Shown one piece after another: positions 48,276-59,114 of a stretch of 64,000 nt of DNA. The stretch is from the NCBI GenBank assembly GCA_024196135.1, contig JAMQCK010000073.1:30286-94285 (forward strand). The letters are read 5' to 3'. The translations under genes were made by a program, and so were the position numbers. The stretch comes from Pleurotus ostreatus/Saccharomyces cerevisiae fusant (lineage: Eukaryota > Opisthokonta). Below the pieces are notes generated by a model. That model ran no database searches. It was not told the DNA's origin and saw nothing but the letters and a program-made list of their open reading frames with translations. The first letter of the stretch is position 1, and each line of letters starts with the position of its first letter.

Positions 48276-50341
48276 GCGACGGGCGGCTATCGCAGCTGGT
48301 GGTGATCTTGACTGCGGACGGGACGGTGGTCTTGACTGCGAACCGGACGGTGGTCTTGATTGCGAACCGGACGGCGGTCTTGATTGCGAACCGGAGGCGT
48401 AAGCTGAACGACCTCAATCGACGAACGAAAGGGAACTGCATCATCTGTACTTGTATCGGGCACGCACATTTCTACTCAGCGCACAGACTAGGGACTTATA
48501 GCATGGCTTCTTTTGGATCGTTTTTGGGCGTGATTGAACGTTGCGGACGGCGGATGACCAGACGTCGACATTCCCAGCCCCGCCAAGGACCTTGACCTCA
48601 TTCCTCCGGCCATGCCAGTGACTGCTCACCTAATGAGTCCCTCCTGAACTACCTTTATAACCCGCTCCCAAGCCACCCTTATGACTACCTGCCGGCGACT
48701 CCTCACATCCTCAATCGTCCATTCGCTCGACAAATCCCTGCAACTGCCGTCCCCGAAAGATGGGCATCCAGTACTGCCTGTACTTGAAGTCGTTCTCGCT
48801 GAGGACTCGTTAGATGAAGGGTCGAGCGGTGACCATGTGAAGGCACAATGAGATGCAGGCACCGTGAGATGCAAAGGCAATATGAGATGGGAAAGCATCA
48901 GGAAATTGGTGAATTCCGCATTTTGGCGTGCAGGGCTCACGAGGTCATGCGCGCTGATCCGCGAAGTAGACTCCAATATGAGCAGTCGCGAACGAGAGAT
49001 ACGCTTACGGTGGCTTGTCAAATCGCGGTCAGCGTGTATCCGGCTTGTGCGCGAGTATAAAGCTCAAGCAAGCGCGCCTGGGCCGTCTGAGGGCCGGAAA
49101 AAGTGCTGAAAGGATCACGGTGACCTGCAACCGTACGGTCAGCCCAAGATCAACCCTTGAATCAGTCCGATTGAGCAGCTCTCTATATCCGGAGTCTGAG
49201 TGCCGGGCAGACGAGCGTCCAGAGTCGGTTCGGAACCCTTGACGGACGCGCCGTATGGCAGGATTTGATCCGACGACTTCGCTGGCAAGTTCCGGATCAC
49301 GTGAATGGTTGAAGTCCAGCTCTCGATCTAGGAATAACTCCTGCCCATGTCCCGCCCGGCGCAGGTACATAAGAAGGCTCTGACTTCCTAGCGTAGCCCC
49401 CGCTAGCCTTGACGTGTGGGCACCTCAGGTACGTCATTGAGCCCTCTCTCGATGGCCTCAGCTACTTACTGATATCGGCGCAGCGTGTCAACAGTGCGTG
49501 GCCCTTCTTGGTACCGGTGAGATGCATTTATCTCCCTCGACTCTCCAGCTGACGCAGCGATAAGGTATCGAGTCGCTTCATCTCTTTCTTTTTGGGGACA
49601 ACGTGCCCGTCGCGTTTGCTGCAAAGGTGAGCCCGGCATGGCTTGGTGATTAAGATGGTTGTTGACTTGTTTACAGATGGTTCTTCGGGAGTCCAATGAT
49701 GCGCTGGACCTCTTCAATAGGTGTAAATAGATTAGGTAGTCCACAGTTTAATCAGTAGATATATCGAAGTCAATAGAGCCATTTGACATTTACACCGAAT
49801 AAACCTAATAGAACCGGTGGTAATGGATCAGTTTTCAGATCCATTCGAGCGGCGTTATCCCCGGCAGGCTGAGAGGTCGTTTGGCAAGTTAAAGGCGAGA
49901 ATTGAGGGCTCTTGGGAAGAAGACCGCACGCTTGCGACGACTTTGCCAAAGGTTACAAGAATTGTGAATTACAACCGGATGTGCTGTGGAGCATAAGGGC
50001 CCGTAAACCCCCGTGAGCTTGCCTCGCCTTGCTGCAGCTTGCGAAAGTTTGTATGCGCTTATGCCGCATTATGCGGAATCTCCGAAAACCCTGATGCACA
50101 AGGCCATTGTCATCCCCCTCCCGTAGACTTCATATCTCGATGTTCGCTGGCGTTGGAAACCTACGGCGCATCGCTCGACCTGACTGTTGGGCGACGGAGG
50201 ATTTGAGGATAACGGTCAAAATAGAGGGTAATGGGCCGCTGAACAGCCTTCACCTCGGTGGAACTAGTCATGATTATCGTAGTGCATACAAGTAGAGTGT
50301 CTACCGGTCGTTCAGAATTGATTATTGGGCGCAGGCCCGTA
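48276..50341. other. Long intergenic region with a minisatellite and an AT-rich block
   Basis: Begins with the minisatellite at 48301-48396. Around 49720-49800 is an AT-rich stretch with inverted words. Frames such as minus 48626-49021 are unsupported. No RNA gene was recognised. Confidence 0.4.
48301..48396. repeat. Minisatellite, 24-nt unit, about 4 copies
   Basis: Copies at 48325-48348, 48349-48372 and 48373-48396 are nearly identical (GGTGGTCTTGATTGCGAACC then GGAC). A degenerate first copy begins near 48299. It lies 25 nt after the stop of the secreted protein gene, so it is probably transcribed in its 3'UTR. Confidence 0.85.
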
Positions 50342-51886
50342 TTATGATTGTCTAGAGTCGTGTGTCGTCTCCTTTTCGTTTGCTTCGTTAACCTCTGAAT
50401 ATCCATGCGCTTGAGACCGAGGGGTGACCGCGATCTCGTCCCTGCAACCGCCTCTCGACGGCGGGAAAGAGCTGCCCGATGGTGAAAGCGAGCCGCTCGT
50501 TGGAGTGAGCGAGCTTGGGCTGTCGCAAAACAGCCTCTCATCCTCCGAGGGCTGCCCCCTTTCTTGCGGCGGCTCACCGCAAGACAGCGCGAAGTGCATG
50601 GACTCGAGGAAGCTACTCGGGTGGTCGAGAGCTGATTTTGCGCTGGCCTGCTGTTGCAGCATGATGATGACGACGACAAAGGTGGGGTAGATGCCCTGTG
50701 CGATTACGCATGAGATACTCGATTGAATAGGGAAAAGCCAAAGATGAGATACGCACCGCGCATAGATAGAATGTCTCGTGCATAATTTCGTAGCGCGTTG
50801 CGAAGTCCCAGTGGTGCTCGAGGGTTTCCTGCACCTGAATGAAGATGTTGATGGCCTGCGGGCTCGTGAGTTATTGACTGGGTGGCTGAGTGGCTGAGGA
50901 ACGTGGAGCGTACCCAAAGAACGGTGTACGCGACCCCGGACTCTAGGAGTAGGAGAAGGACGCCCCCGACCTGGGCGCCTGTGGAGTGCGGGGAAAGCCA
51001 CGCGGCGACTTCTCGTCTGTAGATCCTGGTGTGGCTTGGTGAGATGCGTTTGAAGGTCGTTCGGGATGGGAACCGTTGACGCCGAGGACGTGGACGACAT
51101 ACCAGTACCGGATACCGATGAGCAATGTCGCGATGACGTTGGTCAGGCAGAGCGTGCTGGCCATGCAGGCGACCGGAAGGCCATAGGCGATCCAGGTGTA
51201 CGACGCCGTCTGCGAGACAAGCTCGAAGAGCGTTCCAGCTGTCGATGGAGTGGTCAGTCAGTCGATGTGCGACGAGGGCGCCGAAGACGGGGATGATCAC
51301 CTAGACTGCAACTCATGCTGGCCACAAGTAGGCCTCGTACGACCATGCTATCTGGCCATATCACCCAGGCTCTCCAGACCACGAGCATGTCGCTGATCAA
51401 GTACTGTCGGGTCTTCTCAGCACGAGCCCATTGAGATCATAGAAGCTCAACATACATTGACGCATGAAAGCACTAGGTACATGAAAGCTGTTCTGGCGGC
51501 CCTATCAGGGTCCCAGCCGAACACATCCCAAGTCATCGGGAAACGGATGGCGGTCGCTAGCGTCGAGGAGAGAAAGAGAATCGAGAGCGCCATTGTCAGC
51601 GGCCATGTACGGCCCTCTTTGCGCCTGAGGAGACACGGCGTTGTTAACACCACCCGGTCATACATGTTAGCATGCGCACTCACGCCAATATGGGAACAGC
51701 TGCAAGGGATAATGCAACGTGCACGCCTGTCGTATGTTTTCAGCATGGAGAAGCCTGCGTCGCAATGAACCTTTACTCACCGTAGAGCAAGAATATGGCG
51801 CAGAACTGCAGTACGTCATACCTGAGGCCTCCCACATTGTACGGATTCAGAGGGTGCTCTGGGAGCGGCGGAAGACCGCGCAGCAT
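50342..51886 (-). CDS. Multi-spanning (about 7TM) membrane protein, basidiomycete family
   Basis: Seven or more exons. It starts with an ATG at 51886: a Pro-rich lead then Y-D-V-L-Q-F-C-A-I-F-L-L-Y. Next come membrane helices in separate exons, including L-T-M-A-L-S-I-L-F-L-S-S-T-L-A, L-I-S-D-M-L-V-V-W-R-A-W-V-I-W, A-S-T-L-C-L-T-N-V-I-A-T-L-L-I-G and V-G-G-V-L-L-L-L-L-E-S-G-V-A. The last helix, G-I-Y-P-T-F-V-V-V-I-I, precedes a hydrophilic tail of about 90 residues ending at 50342. This exon-per-helix layout and the R-A-W-V-I-W and E-S-G-V motifs are typical of a large mushroom membrane-protein family with no assigned role. A receptor-like function is only a guess. Confidence 0.75.
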
Positions 51887-53716
51887 ATTGCTTCAGAGGG
51901 CGGCCGGAGGGGCGACGCGGAAAAGACCCTACATGACTTAGAGCGATACTTAAGGGTTATCGGACGGACGCATGGCTGGGGATCCTCTCCAAAATCAGCA
52001 CGTTTGAGTACAAAACGGTCAGGCCACACTAGTACGTATTGGCGGGGAGCGGAGGTGGTTGACCCACGGTTTTAGGCGCGTAACGATGACCTGGACCCTT
52101 GCTGAGGGTTGCCACCCTCCTTCCCTGGGGTTTGCTGCCTTCCAAGGAGGCTGAAGATATGAGAACGGAGCAGAGCAATGTCGGGGAGTTTGGACTTCCG
52201 AGCCCCGTGTATGTACTCGCCGTTGATGGGATAATCCCCGAAACGATTCTTGCGAGCACGAGGCGGCTTCGACGGAATGCGTCTCGACGATCGACGGATC
52301 GACGGCCTGTGTGCGCCAGGGTTGGTCGTTGCTGGGCGAGCTTGGCGATAGACGCACGCTAAAGCGCACGACTTCGGTGAGCGGCTCAACAAGGCGGGCT
52401 AAGGAAGTTTCTGAGTCCCCAATGATTTATTGCTGGTCCATAAGTGTCTGTTGAGGCCTGAGGAGAGGCCCAACACAGAGAGAACCCACGACGGTGCTAT
52501 CCAATGTTGGGCGTTGAAGAAGAGCTTGCGCGGTCACTACCGACTGACGCCACAAAACGGACCTGCGCGGACCCACAACATGATAAGATCAGACATTCGA
52601 TCGGTCTCCTCTTTTCCCCAACACTCATGCAGCAGATCCAAGGCCGCGAAGCTCGCCCCGCACAGGGCTTGTCCCATCCTCGCGAGCGGGCCAAGGTCTG
52701 AGTGATGCATCCTCGTGCGCCTAGCCGGTCGCCGACTGTAACCAGCTGAGCAAGTCCAGCGACGCACCAGAAATCCCGGCACTGGCACCCTCGTCCCTGC
52801 GTTCGCCGGGGAGAGGTTACCCAAGATGCTCCGAACGGTATTCGACGGAGCGGAGGCCCTCGGAGCCAGTGCCGCTGAAATCGTCGCGATGCCTGGGTGT
52901 GCCATCGCCGTACCCGCTATCGGTACCCATCCCTGCCGCGCCTTGCTCCCGTCCACGTTAGTGCGACAGCGCGCTCTTGCGGCTTCGTGCTTCGTGGATG
53001 CACCATCGGTGCGGAGTGCAGTCGCTCGTGGGCCGTCGGTCCCAAGGGGTCGGTCGTTTTACTTTCCCGACATCGTCCTGGCATCAGGGAGTCATTCCTC
53101 TGGTGCTGCGCAGACGCGCCCACGTCTCTTCTCGGGTCCGTAGCGGCTCGGTGTAGAGCCGTGTGTGTGGATCTGTGAGCTTATGCTGGATGGTTAGGGG
53201 GGGTAAGCTCCCGAGCGCAACTTGCAAGGGGGCAAGGGGGCACGTTTGGGATGGTACTGAAGTGTGGTCCATGGCACGTCCTTGAGTGCAATTCGCGGCA
53301 CGCCTGCCTCTTCGGAGACGGCGCAACTCGATTCAGACTACTCTGGGTCTGCTGCACAATTTTTTCCACCCCTTCCGAAGCTTCTGCCTCAGGGTTGCAA
53401 CTGTAGCATCTTCCTACCTGTTGTGCACGCTGTACTGAGCTTGTCGTTTAGTCATATAGATTGTAACCAGACCTTTTCTTTCAGGCCATTTAGAGCCCTT
53501 CGAGTAGCCAGAGAGCGAGCGCTGGGCAAGCTCGACGAGAGCAGCGTTTTCGGCAAGTGCCGGATGTGGACCCACACCCCGTCACAGGCTGCATGTTGAA
53601 CTTCGCGGTCACTTTCTATGTCGCCGTTTGAAGCCTGAAGCATCTCTGAAAGACCTTTCATTGGCGTTTTACTACATGCGCATGCAAATTTACGATGCCG
53701 AAACGTATCGAGACCC
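51887..53716. other. Intergenic region, no confident gene
   Basis: Several frames near 52400-53180 (for example minus 52537-52956 and plus 52826-53143) lack recognisable domains. No repeat or transposon ends were seen. Confidence 0.4.
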
Positions 53717-55244
53717 TCACAGCTGCTCGTACTCGATGCTGGCCAATATGAACGCCGCAAGACCCTTCAGATCGTTCTCAACGGTGTCAACGCTGATGTA
53801 GTACTGCGGGATTCCGTCAGCACCAGCTCTAATCCCACAATACCCTCAATCAGCAGAAGAAAACTCAATCCACTCACATCATAATCCCCCGCCCCACTCA
53901 AACTCCCCACCGACACCGTCGCCTCCCAGTTCATCGTCCCATCGCCCGCGTCCACGACCCAGTTGTCGACCATGTACTCGTAGGCCTTCTTCGCTGCGGA
54001 CACCACCGTGCCGTCGGTATCCGGGATGTATCCTTCTCGGACGCCCTTGAGCAAGGCGTAAACGAACATGGCGCTCCCGCTGCTCTCGAAGTAGTTCCCC
54101 TCGCGCCCGGGCTGGCTCATGACGAGCCACCAGACGCCCGAGTCGGGGTCGGCGGCGGCGAGGAGTTTGGGGGTGAGGTCTGTCAACTGAGAAAGCAGCA
54201 GGTCATGCGCCTCGCTGTCGCCGGGCACGATATCGAGCGCGTCGACGAGGGACATCATGTACCACCCGAGCGCGCGGTCCCAGATCTCGGGCGAGTGCCC
54301 GCGGTCCTCGGACGCCCAGGGCTGGGCGTGCGAGTAGTCGTAGCCGTGGTAGAGCAGCCCGATGTTGGTGTTGTTGGCGGCGGTGGTTTGGAGGGTGTTG
54401 TTGTACATGAGGGCGAATTGGAGGGTGATGTCGTCTGGGTGGGTGAGGTTAGAGTTGAGTCCAGGTAGTAATTAGCAAGCAGTGATGCTACGTACCCCAA
54501 GCGGTGGTGTTGTCGGGTTCGATCTGCGCGGTGTATTGCGCGTAGAAGATGTCACCCATGTAGATGCCGTCGAGCCAGCCTGGCGTGTAAAGCGTCAGTG
54601 TCGGGACACGGGCAAGAATGCAATAGATCCTTTTCAAAATCGAGAATGTGAGAGATCGTCCTCACCTTGCTCCGGGTACCGCGTCTTGTGCCAGAACTGA
54701 CCTTCGGCGGTGCGAGGGTGGACATCGAGCTGGGCGCGGAAGACATCTGCGGCGGTCTTCCACTTCTCGTCGCCGGTCTTCTCGTATCTTGGAGATGTGT
54801 GAGTCCGAGTATTATTGGTCGACATCCAGAAGTGCGCTCACAGGTACAAGAACGTCGGGCCGACACGGATAGAGTCAAGCTGGTTTTCTTCGGGCCTTGG
54901 CAGAGAAATCGTGAGTAAGTAAGTAAGGAATATGACGATGGATCTGCTTACTTGTAATCCAAGACCGACCCATCATCGTCCACGACATTCGACGCCCCGG
55001 ATACGATGTAGTCGTAGTACGTCTCGTTGCCAGTCGCCTCGTAAAGCAGTCGTAAGGCCCACTGCAGTTCTCCGTGCTCGTACGACAACTCGACAGCTCC
55101 GTCGGAGTCGAGTCCGTGTCCTTGGCCTCGCGCGATGGCCGATTCTGCGCCCCAGACGGCGTAGGACGCTGGTGCAGCGCGCGACGCTGGGCGGGCTATC
55201 ACCGTAGAAAGCAGAGCACTCAGCAATGAGGTTCGCAACAGCAT
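53717..55244 (-). CDS. Unsaturated glucuronyl/rhamnogalacturonyl hydrolase, GH105/GH88-type, secreted
   Basis: Multi-exon gene with a signal peptide (about 1-20) at the ATG 55244. It has the six-hairpin (alpha/alpha)6 glycosidase features: E-L-S-Y-E-H-G-E-L-Q-W-A-L-R, then H-G-Y-D-Y-S near 54350, the catalytic-core region R-A-L-G-W-Y-M-M-S-L-V-D near 54260, and E-S-S-G-S-A-M-F-V-Y-A-L near 54080. The last exon ends in E-Y-E-Q-L. The family removes unsaturated uronic acids from pectin or other polysaccharide fragments after lyase action. A TATATAAA box lies about 70 nt upstream. It fits a plant-biomass-degrading lifestyle. Confidence 0.88.
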
Positions 55245-55775
55245 TTTATGTGGACTGAGAAGCCGGGAGGAAGGTCGCCTGAAGGGTGGTCATGATCCCT
55301 AGATGGCTGGGCTTTATATACGAAGCGCGAGGTTGCCGTCGCGGAGAAATCGATGACAGGCGTGGTTGCTAGAGCACAGAGTATTAAGCCAGGCACAATT
55401 CACGCGCTCTATGAGATGGTGCGTAGTGAGCGCGGGGTACGGTCAGCAGATGCGCAGAACAGTGGTGAGATGGATGCAAGACGGGCCGGCCTACCATGCG
55501 AGCTGCTGGATGTAATGCGGTCTTCGGACAATCACGAAGGCTTCATCTGCAACAATAGCGATTGACAGTGCCAAGAATGCGCTCGTGTGTTCATTTTCCG
55601 CCGCAGAAGCCATGGCGGGCGATAGCAACCCGCAAGTTGAACTTCGCGTTCCCACGGCCCAACGCGTCGCGGTCACGTGAATGTTGCATCAACGAAGGCC
55701 TCGTGCCTCGTGCCGCACCCGCCGTTGTTACGAACCGCCATCATCGCCGTTGAAGCCCTGCCCGACGTCGCCACG
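55245..55775. other. Divergent promoter, GH105-type gene and ASE1
   Basis: 531 bp between start codons, with the TATA box of the minus gene at the left. No other feature seen. Confidence 0.45.
55313..55320 (-). promoter_or_regulatory. TATA box of the GH105-type gene
   Basis: The minus strand reads TATATAAA here, about 70 nt upstream of the ATG at 55244. Confidence 0.55.
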
Positions 55776-58325
55776 ATGGCGCCGCCGCCGAATCTGACGT
55801 CCCTCTTGAACTCCCTACATACCCATCTACAAACGCAAACGCAGCTCTTGCCAACGCTCCATCACCAGCTCGGACTCGCTGAGAACGCCCTGGAGGAGGA
55901 GCTCACGAAATTGCAAGCACAACTTTTGGCGCAGGTCGAGGAGCTTGTTCACTCGCGGCAGAAAGAGGTCGAGGACTGGGTCGACCGGTGCGAGCAGGTT
56001 GAGAATGCGTGTATACGATATTCGAAGGCTCTGGGCGGGAATGTGAAGGCTACGGGGAGCTGTGTGGGGGAGATACGGAAGGAGAAGATACTGCCGAAGA
56101 GGTACGAGATGATAACAGAACACCAAGAGAAATTACGACAGGTGAGTGGCTGGCGGTCTAAACACGAGGCTCGCCACTGACCATCCTGTAGCTCTATCAC
56201 ACCAAGCTCGAGCAGTTGACAACACTCACCAACCGCATCACCAACCTATCGCGAATACTGGGACCCCACTTCTATGCTCATGATATCACGACTCCTGCTC
56301 CTGCCCCAGGCGAAGACAGCACGGATCCGGAGTGCAACAAGGATGTCTCACCAGAGCGCTTCTCCAAGCTGGAGAAAGAGCTTGTACGAGGCAAGGGTGA
56401 AGTGGTGCGTCGGATACTATCCTTTTCGTTTAGTACTATACTGATGACCCTTGCAGACGAAGCGCTTAGCCCAGCTAGCTGGCATCTTCGCCCAAATTGA
56501 CTGGCTCTACACCGAGCTCGGCATGAACCCACCCATGCTCGAAGACCTCTCCATGTCCACCTCCAACAGCGTCTCGACCCCCACCCGCTCCCCCGACAGC
56601 GACCCCTTCCTCGTCTCCACGCCCACACCCATCACCCGCTCCACCCACTCCGCCACGCCCATGCTCATCCTCCCCGAGAACGACGAACGCGAGTACCAGC
56701 GCATATTCGCCAACTACCTTGCGCGCGTCGAAGAAGCCGAGGAGGAATGCCTCCCCGAGAGCGTCACCCTCGAGAACGTCGAACCGTCGCCGGGTCTGTT
56801 GGAGTGGGCCACCTCGATGCAGGCGTCGCTGGAGGACCTGAAGCGGCGCCGGGAGACGCATATACAGGCGATGTACGACCAGCTGGAGGGGCTGTGGCGG
56901 CGGTTGGGCGTGGAGGAGGCGGATATGGACGCTTTCGTGGAGGCGCATCGGGGGAGCACGGAGGAGACGGTGCGCGAGTATGAGGAGGAGCTGGAGCGGA
57001 TGCTGGAATTGAAGCGTGAGAGGATGAGCACGTTCATCTTGTCCGCGAGGGAGGAAATTATGAGGCTGTGGGACGAGATTATGCTGAGCGCGGATGAGAG
57101 GGAGGATTTCGCGCCGTTCTATGATGGTGAGTTGCGCATACATGCGCATATATGCTGGTTGTGTGCAAATATGCCATGCTACTTCATATCCACTTCATAC
57201 TAACCACCCTCCCAGATGAACACACCGAGGAACTCCTTACCCTTCACGAGGACGAGATCAAGCGGCTGCGCGAAGAGCGACGACTCAAGGCGCCCCTGCT
57301 TGCCAGCATCAAGAAGTACTTCCAGATCTGCGACGAGGAGAAGGAGTTGGCAGCTGCAGCGACGGACCAGACGCGACTTCTGGGTCGTGGGGCGCGCGAT
57401 CCCGGCCGTCTACTCCGCGAGGAGAAGATGCGGAAGCGGGTGTCGAAGGAGAAGCCAAGAGTAAGTCGAGTCCCAGCAGTCTTGCCTGAACATGCAACTA
57501 AAGCACTTGCAGCTCGAACAAGACCTCCTTGCCTCCATCCCCGTCTGGGAAGAAGAGGCAGGCCGCCCCTTCCTCGTCCACGGCGAAAGCATCATGCAGC
57601 TGCTCCTCGCCTCAGCAAGCGTCGCCGACCAGGAGAACAAGCGCAAGGGCGGGCATCGGCCGGGCGGGGTGCCACGAGCAGGCTCAGCGTCCTCGCGCGC
57701 GACGACGCCGACGGAGAGCTCGCATGGGTACGACCCGCGCGCGCGCACGGGGGTGGTGACGCCCGCCGTCCGCGCCGGCTCGTCGATGAGCGGCGCGCAT
57801 TCTGTGCCGAATAAGAGGCAGCGGACGGAGGCGACGCCGAGTTATAGCAGCAGCAAGCGGCCGCCGCTGGGTGCGCATCGGGGGACGAATGCGCTGGCGA
57901 CGTCGCAAGGGCATGGGGCATCGCAGCTTTCGAATTCGCAAAGAGCACACTCGCCGACGAAGATTCCGGGGACGGGCGGGAAGATGTCGATGTCGTCGCT
58001 GCCAAGGCCTGTACCCTCGATGGTCGTGCCGAAACCGGGCACGGCGCATCATGCGCTGGGGCATGGGAGGATTCCGAGTACGGTCGTGTTGACGCAGAGC
58101 TCGGGCTTTGGGAGGAGTTTGTCCACCTCTACGTCGTCTTACGGGTCGAGTTACGCAACTTCGACATCGGGCTACGCATCGTCGGCGTACGCGGCGAAGA
58201 AGAAGGCTGCGCGTGTACGAAGAGAGAGCTTCAAGCCGCGGCCGTCGTCGGAGGGCGCGCCGCTGCTGGATGCGCGGTTCACGTTTCGAGCGGGGGTGTC
58301 GGTGAAGGAGGAGGAGGATTATTGA
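55776..58325 (+). CDS. ase1: Microtubule-bundling protein, MAP65/Ase1/PRC1 family
   Basis: Five exons (55776-56141, 56192-56404, 56457-57126, 57216-57460, 57513-58325) sum to 768 residues. The first 420 are nearly all helical and coiled coil, with an N-terminal dimerisation helix and a central spectrin-like region that carries L-Y-T-E-L-G and M-L-P-E-like family landmarks. The microtubule-binding block (about 415-520) includes R-E-E-I-M-R-L-W-D-E, D-E-I-K-R-L and I-L-x-x-I-x-K-Y. The tail is basic, Ser-rich and has several S/T-P sites, as expected for Cdk control. The family crosslinks antiparallel microtubules at the spindle midzone. The S-T-rich insert near 255-290 may be lineage-specific. 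Confidence 0.88.
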
Positions 58326-59114
58326 TTGGACTGCGATGGCCAATTGATATTGGACTGCGATCATGCCAGTCAATATCGGACTGCACGCAGTAAGGTTCAG
58401 ACCTTTGGCTGCACGACTTTTCACGACCCCTTATGCGCTTCCTCTTTGTTATGTGTATCTATCGCCCTGCGCTCCTTAGGACGGCGGGGATTCTCCATCT
58501 ACGTGTTACTCGTGAAGTTTATGCTTGTAAATCTAGCCGCATGTCTACCGCCCTAACTCGTAGATCGTACCTTCGAACTTCTACATCCACATTGAATGTT
58601 GACGCTGGTTATCGTTGGCAAGAATTCGCAACTTCAGCCGGGAAAAGCTGGAAGCTTGATGCAGAAAGAGAGGTCGTTCACTTGAAGGCTTTCAGCAGCG
58701 ACGTCCGTATGCGACAAGTCCATTCATGCGGGATATGTAGGTGTACTCGACGCATATACAAGTGTAGCACGAGTACTCGGAGATGATGTTGGGCGTCGTA
58801 AAGACGGCCCGTCATGAGACTGTAACCGGTTCCAATTCCAGCCAGCGGGAGGAGAAAACAACACTAGAAACTGCGCAACATAGTAGAATGGCACACAAAG
58901 AATAGGATAGCGGGGTCTGTCTGTAAAGGGGGATATAGGACAGAAAGATATGGACAGCGGAACGCGCGCGTGAGGAGGGCGCGCACGTAAGTAGGGAAAC
59001 GCGCACACGATAGAAAAGCGCACAGAAACGCACGCATAATCAAAGATGAATATGGACAAGATGAAGAATGTCCTCCGTAGTCAGAACCAAGCCGCCAGCG
59101 CCGTCGTTCATGAA
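58326..59114. other. Convergent intergenic region
   Basis: Gap between two gene 3' ends. Near 58320-58385 an ATTGGACTGCGAT-like word occurs three times, loosely spaced. No gene seen. Confidence 0.45.

Noticed and set aside
49255..49310. Possible tRNA T-arm
   Set aside because: The loop lacks TTC and the stem is only two pairs; no other arm is found.
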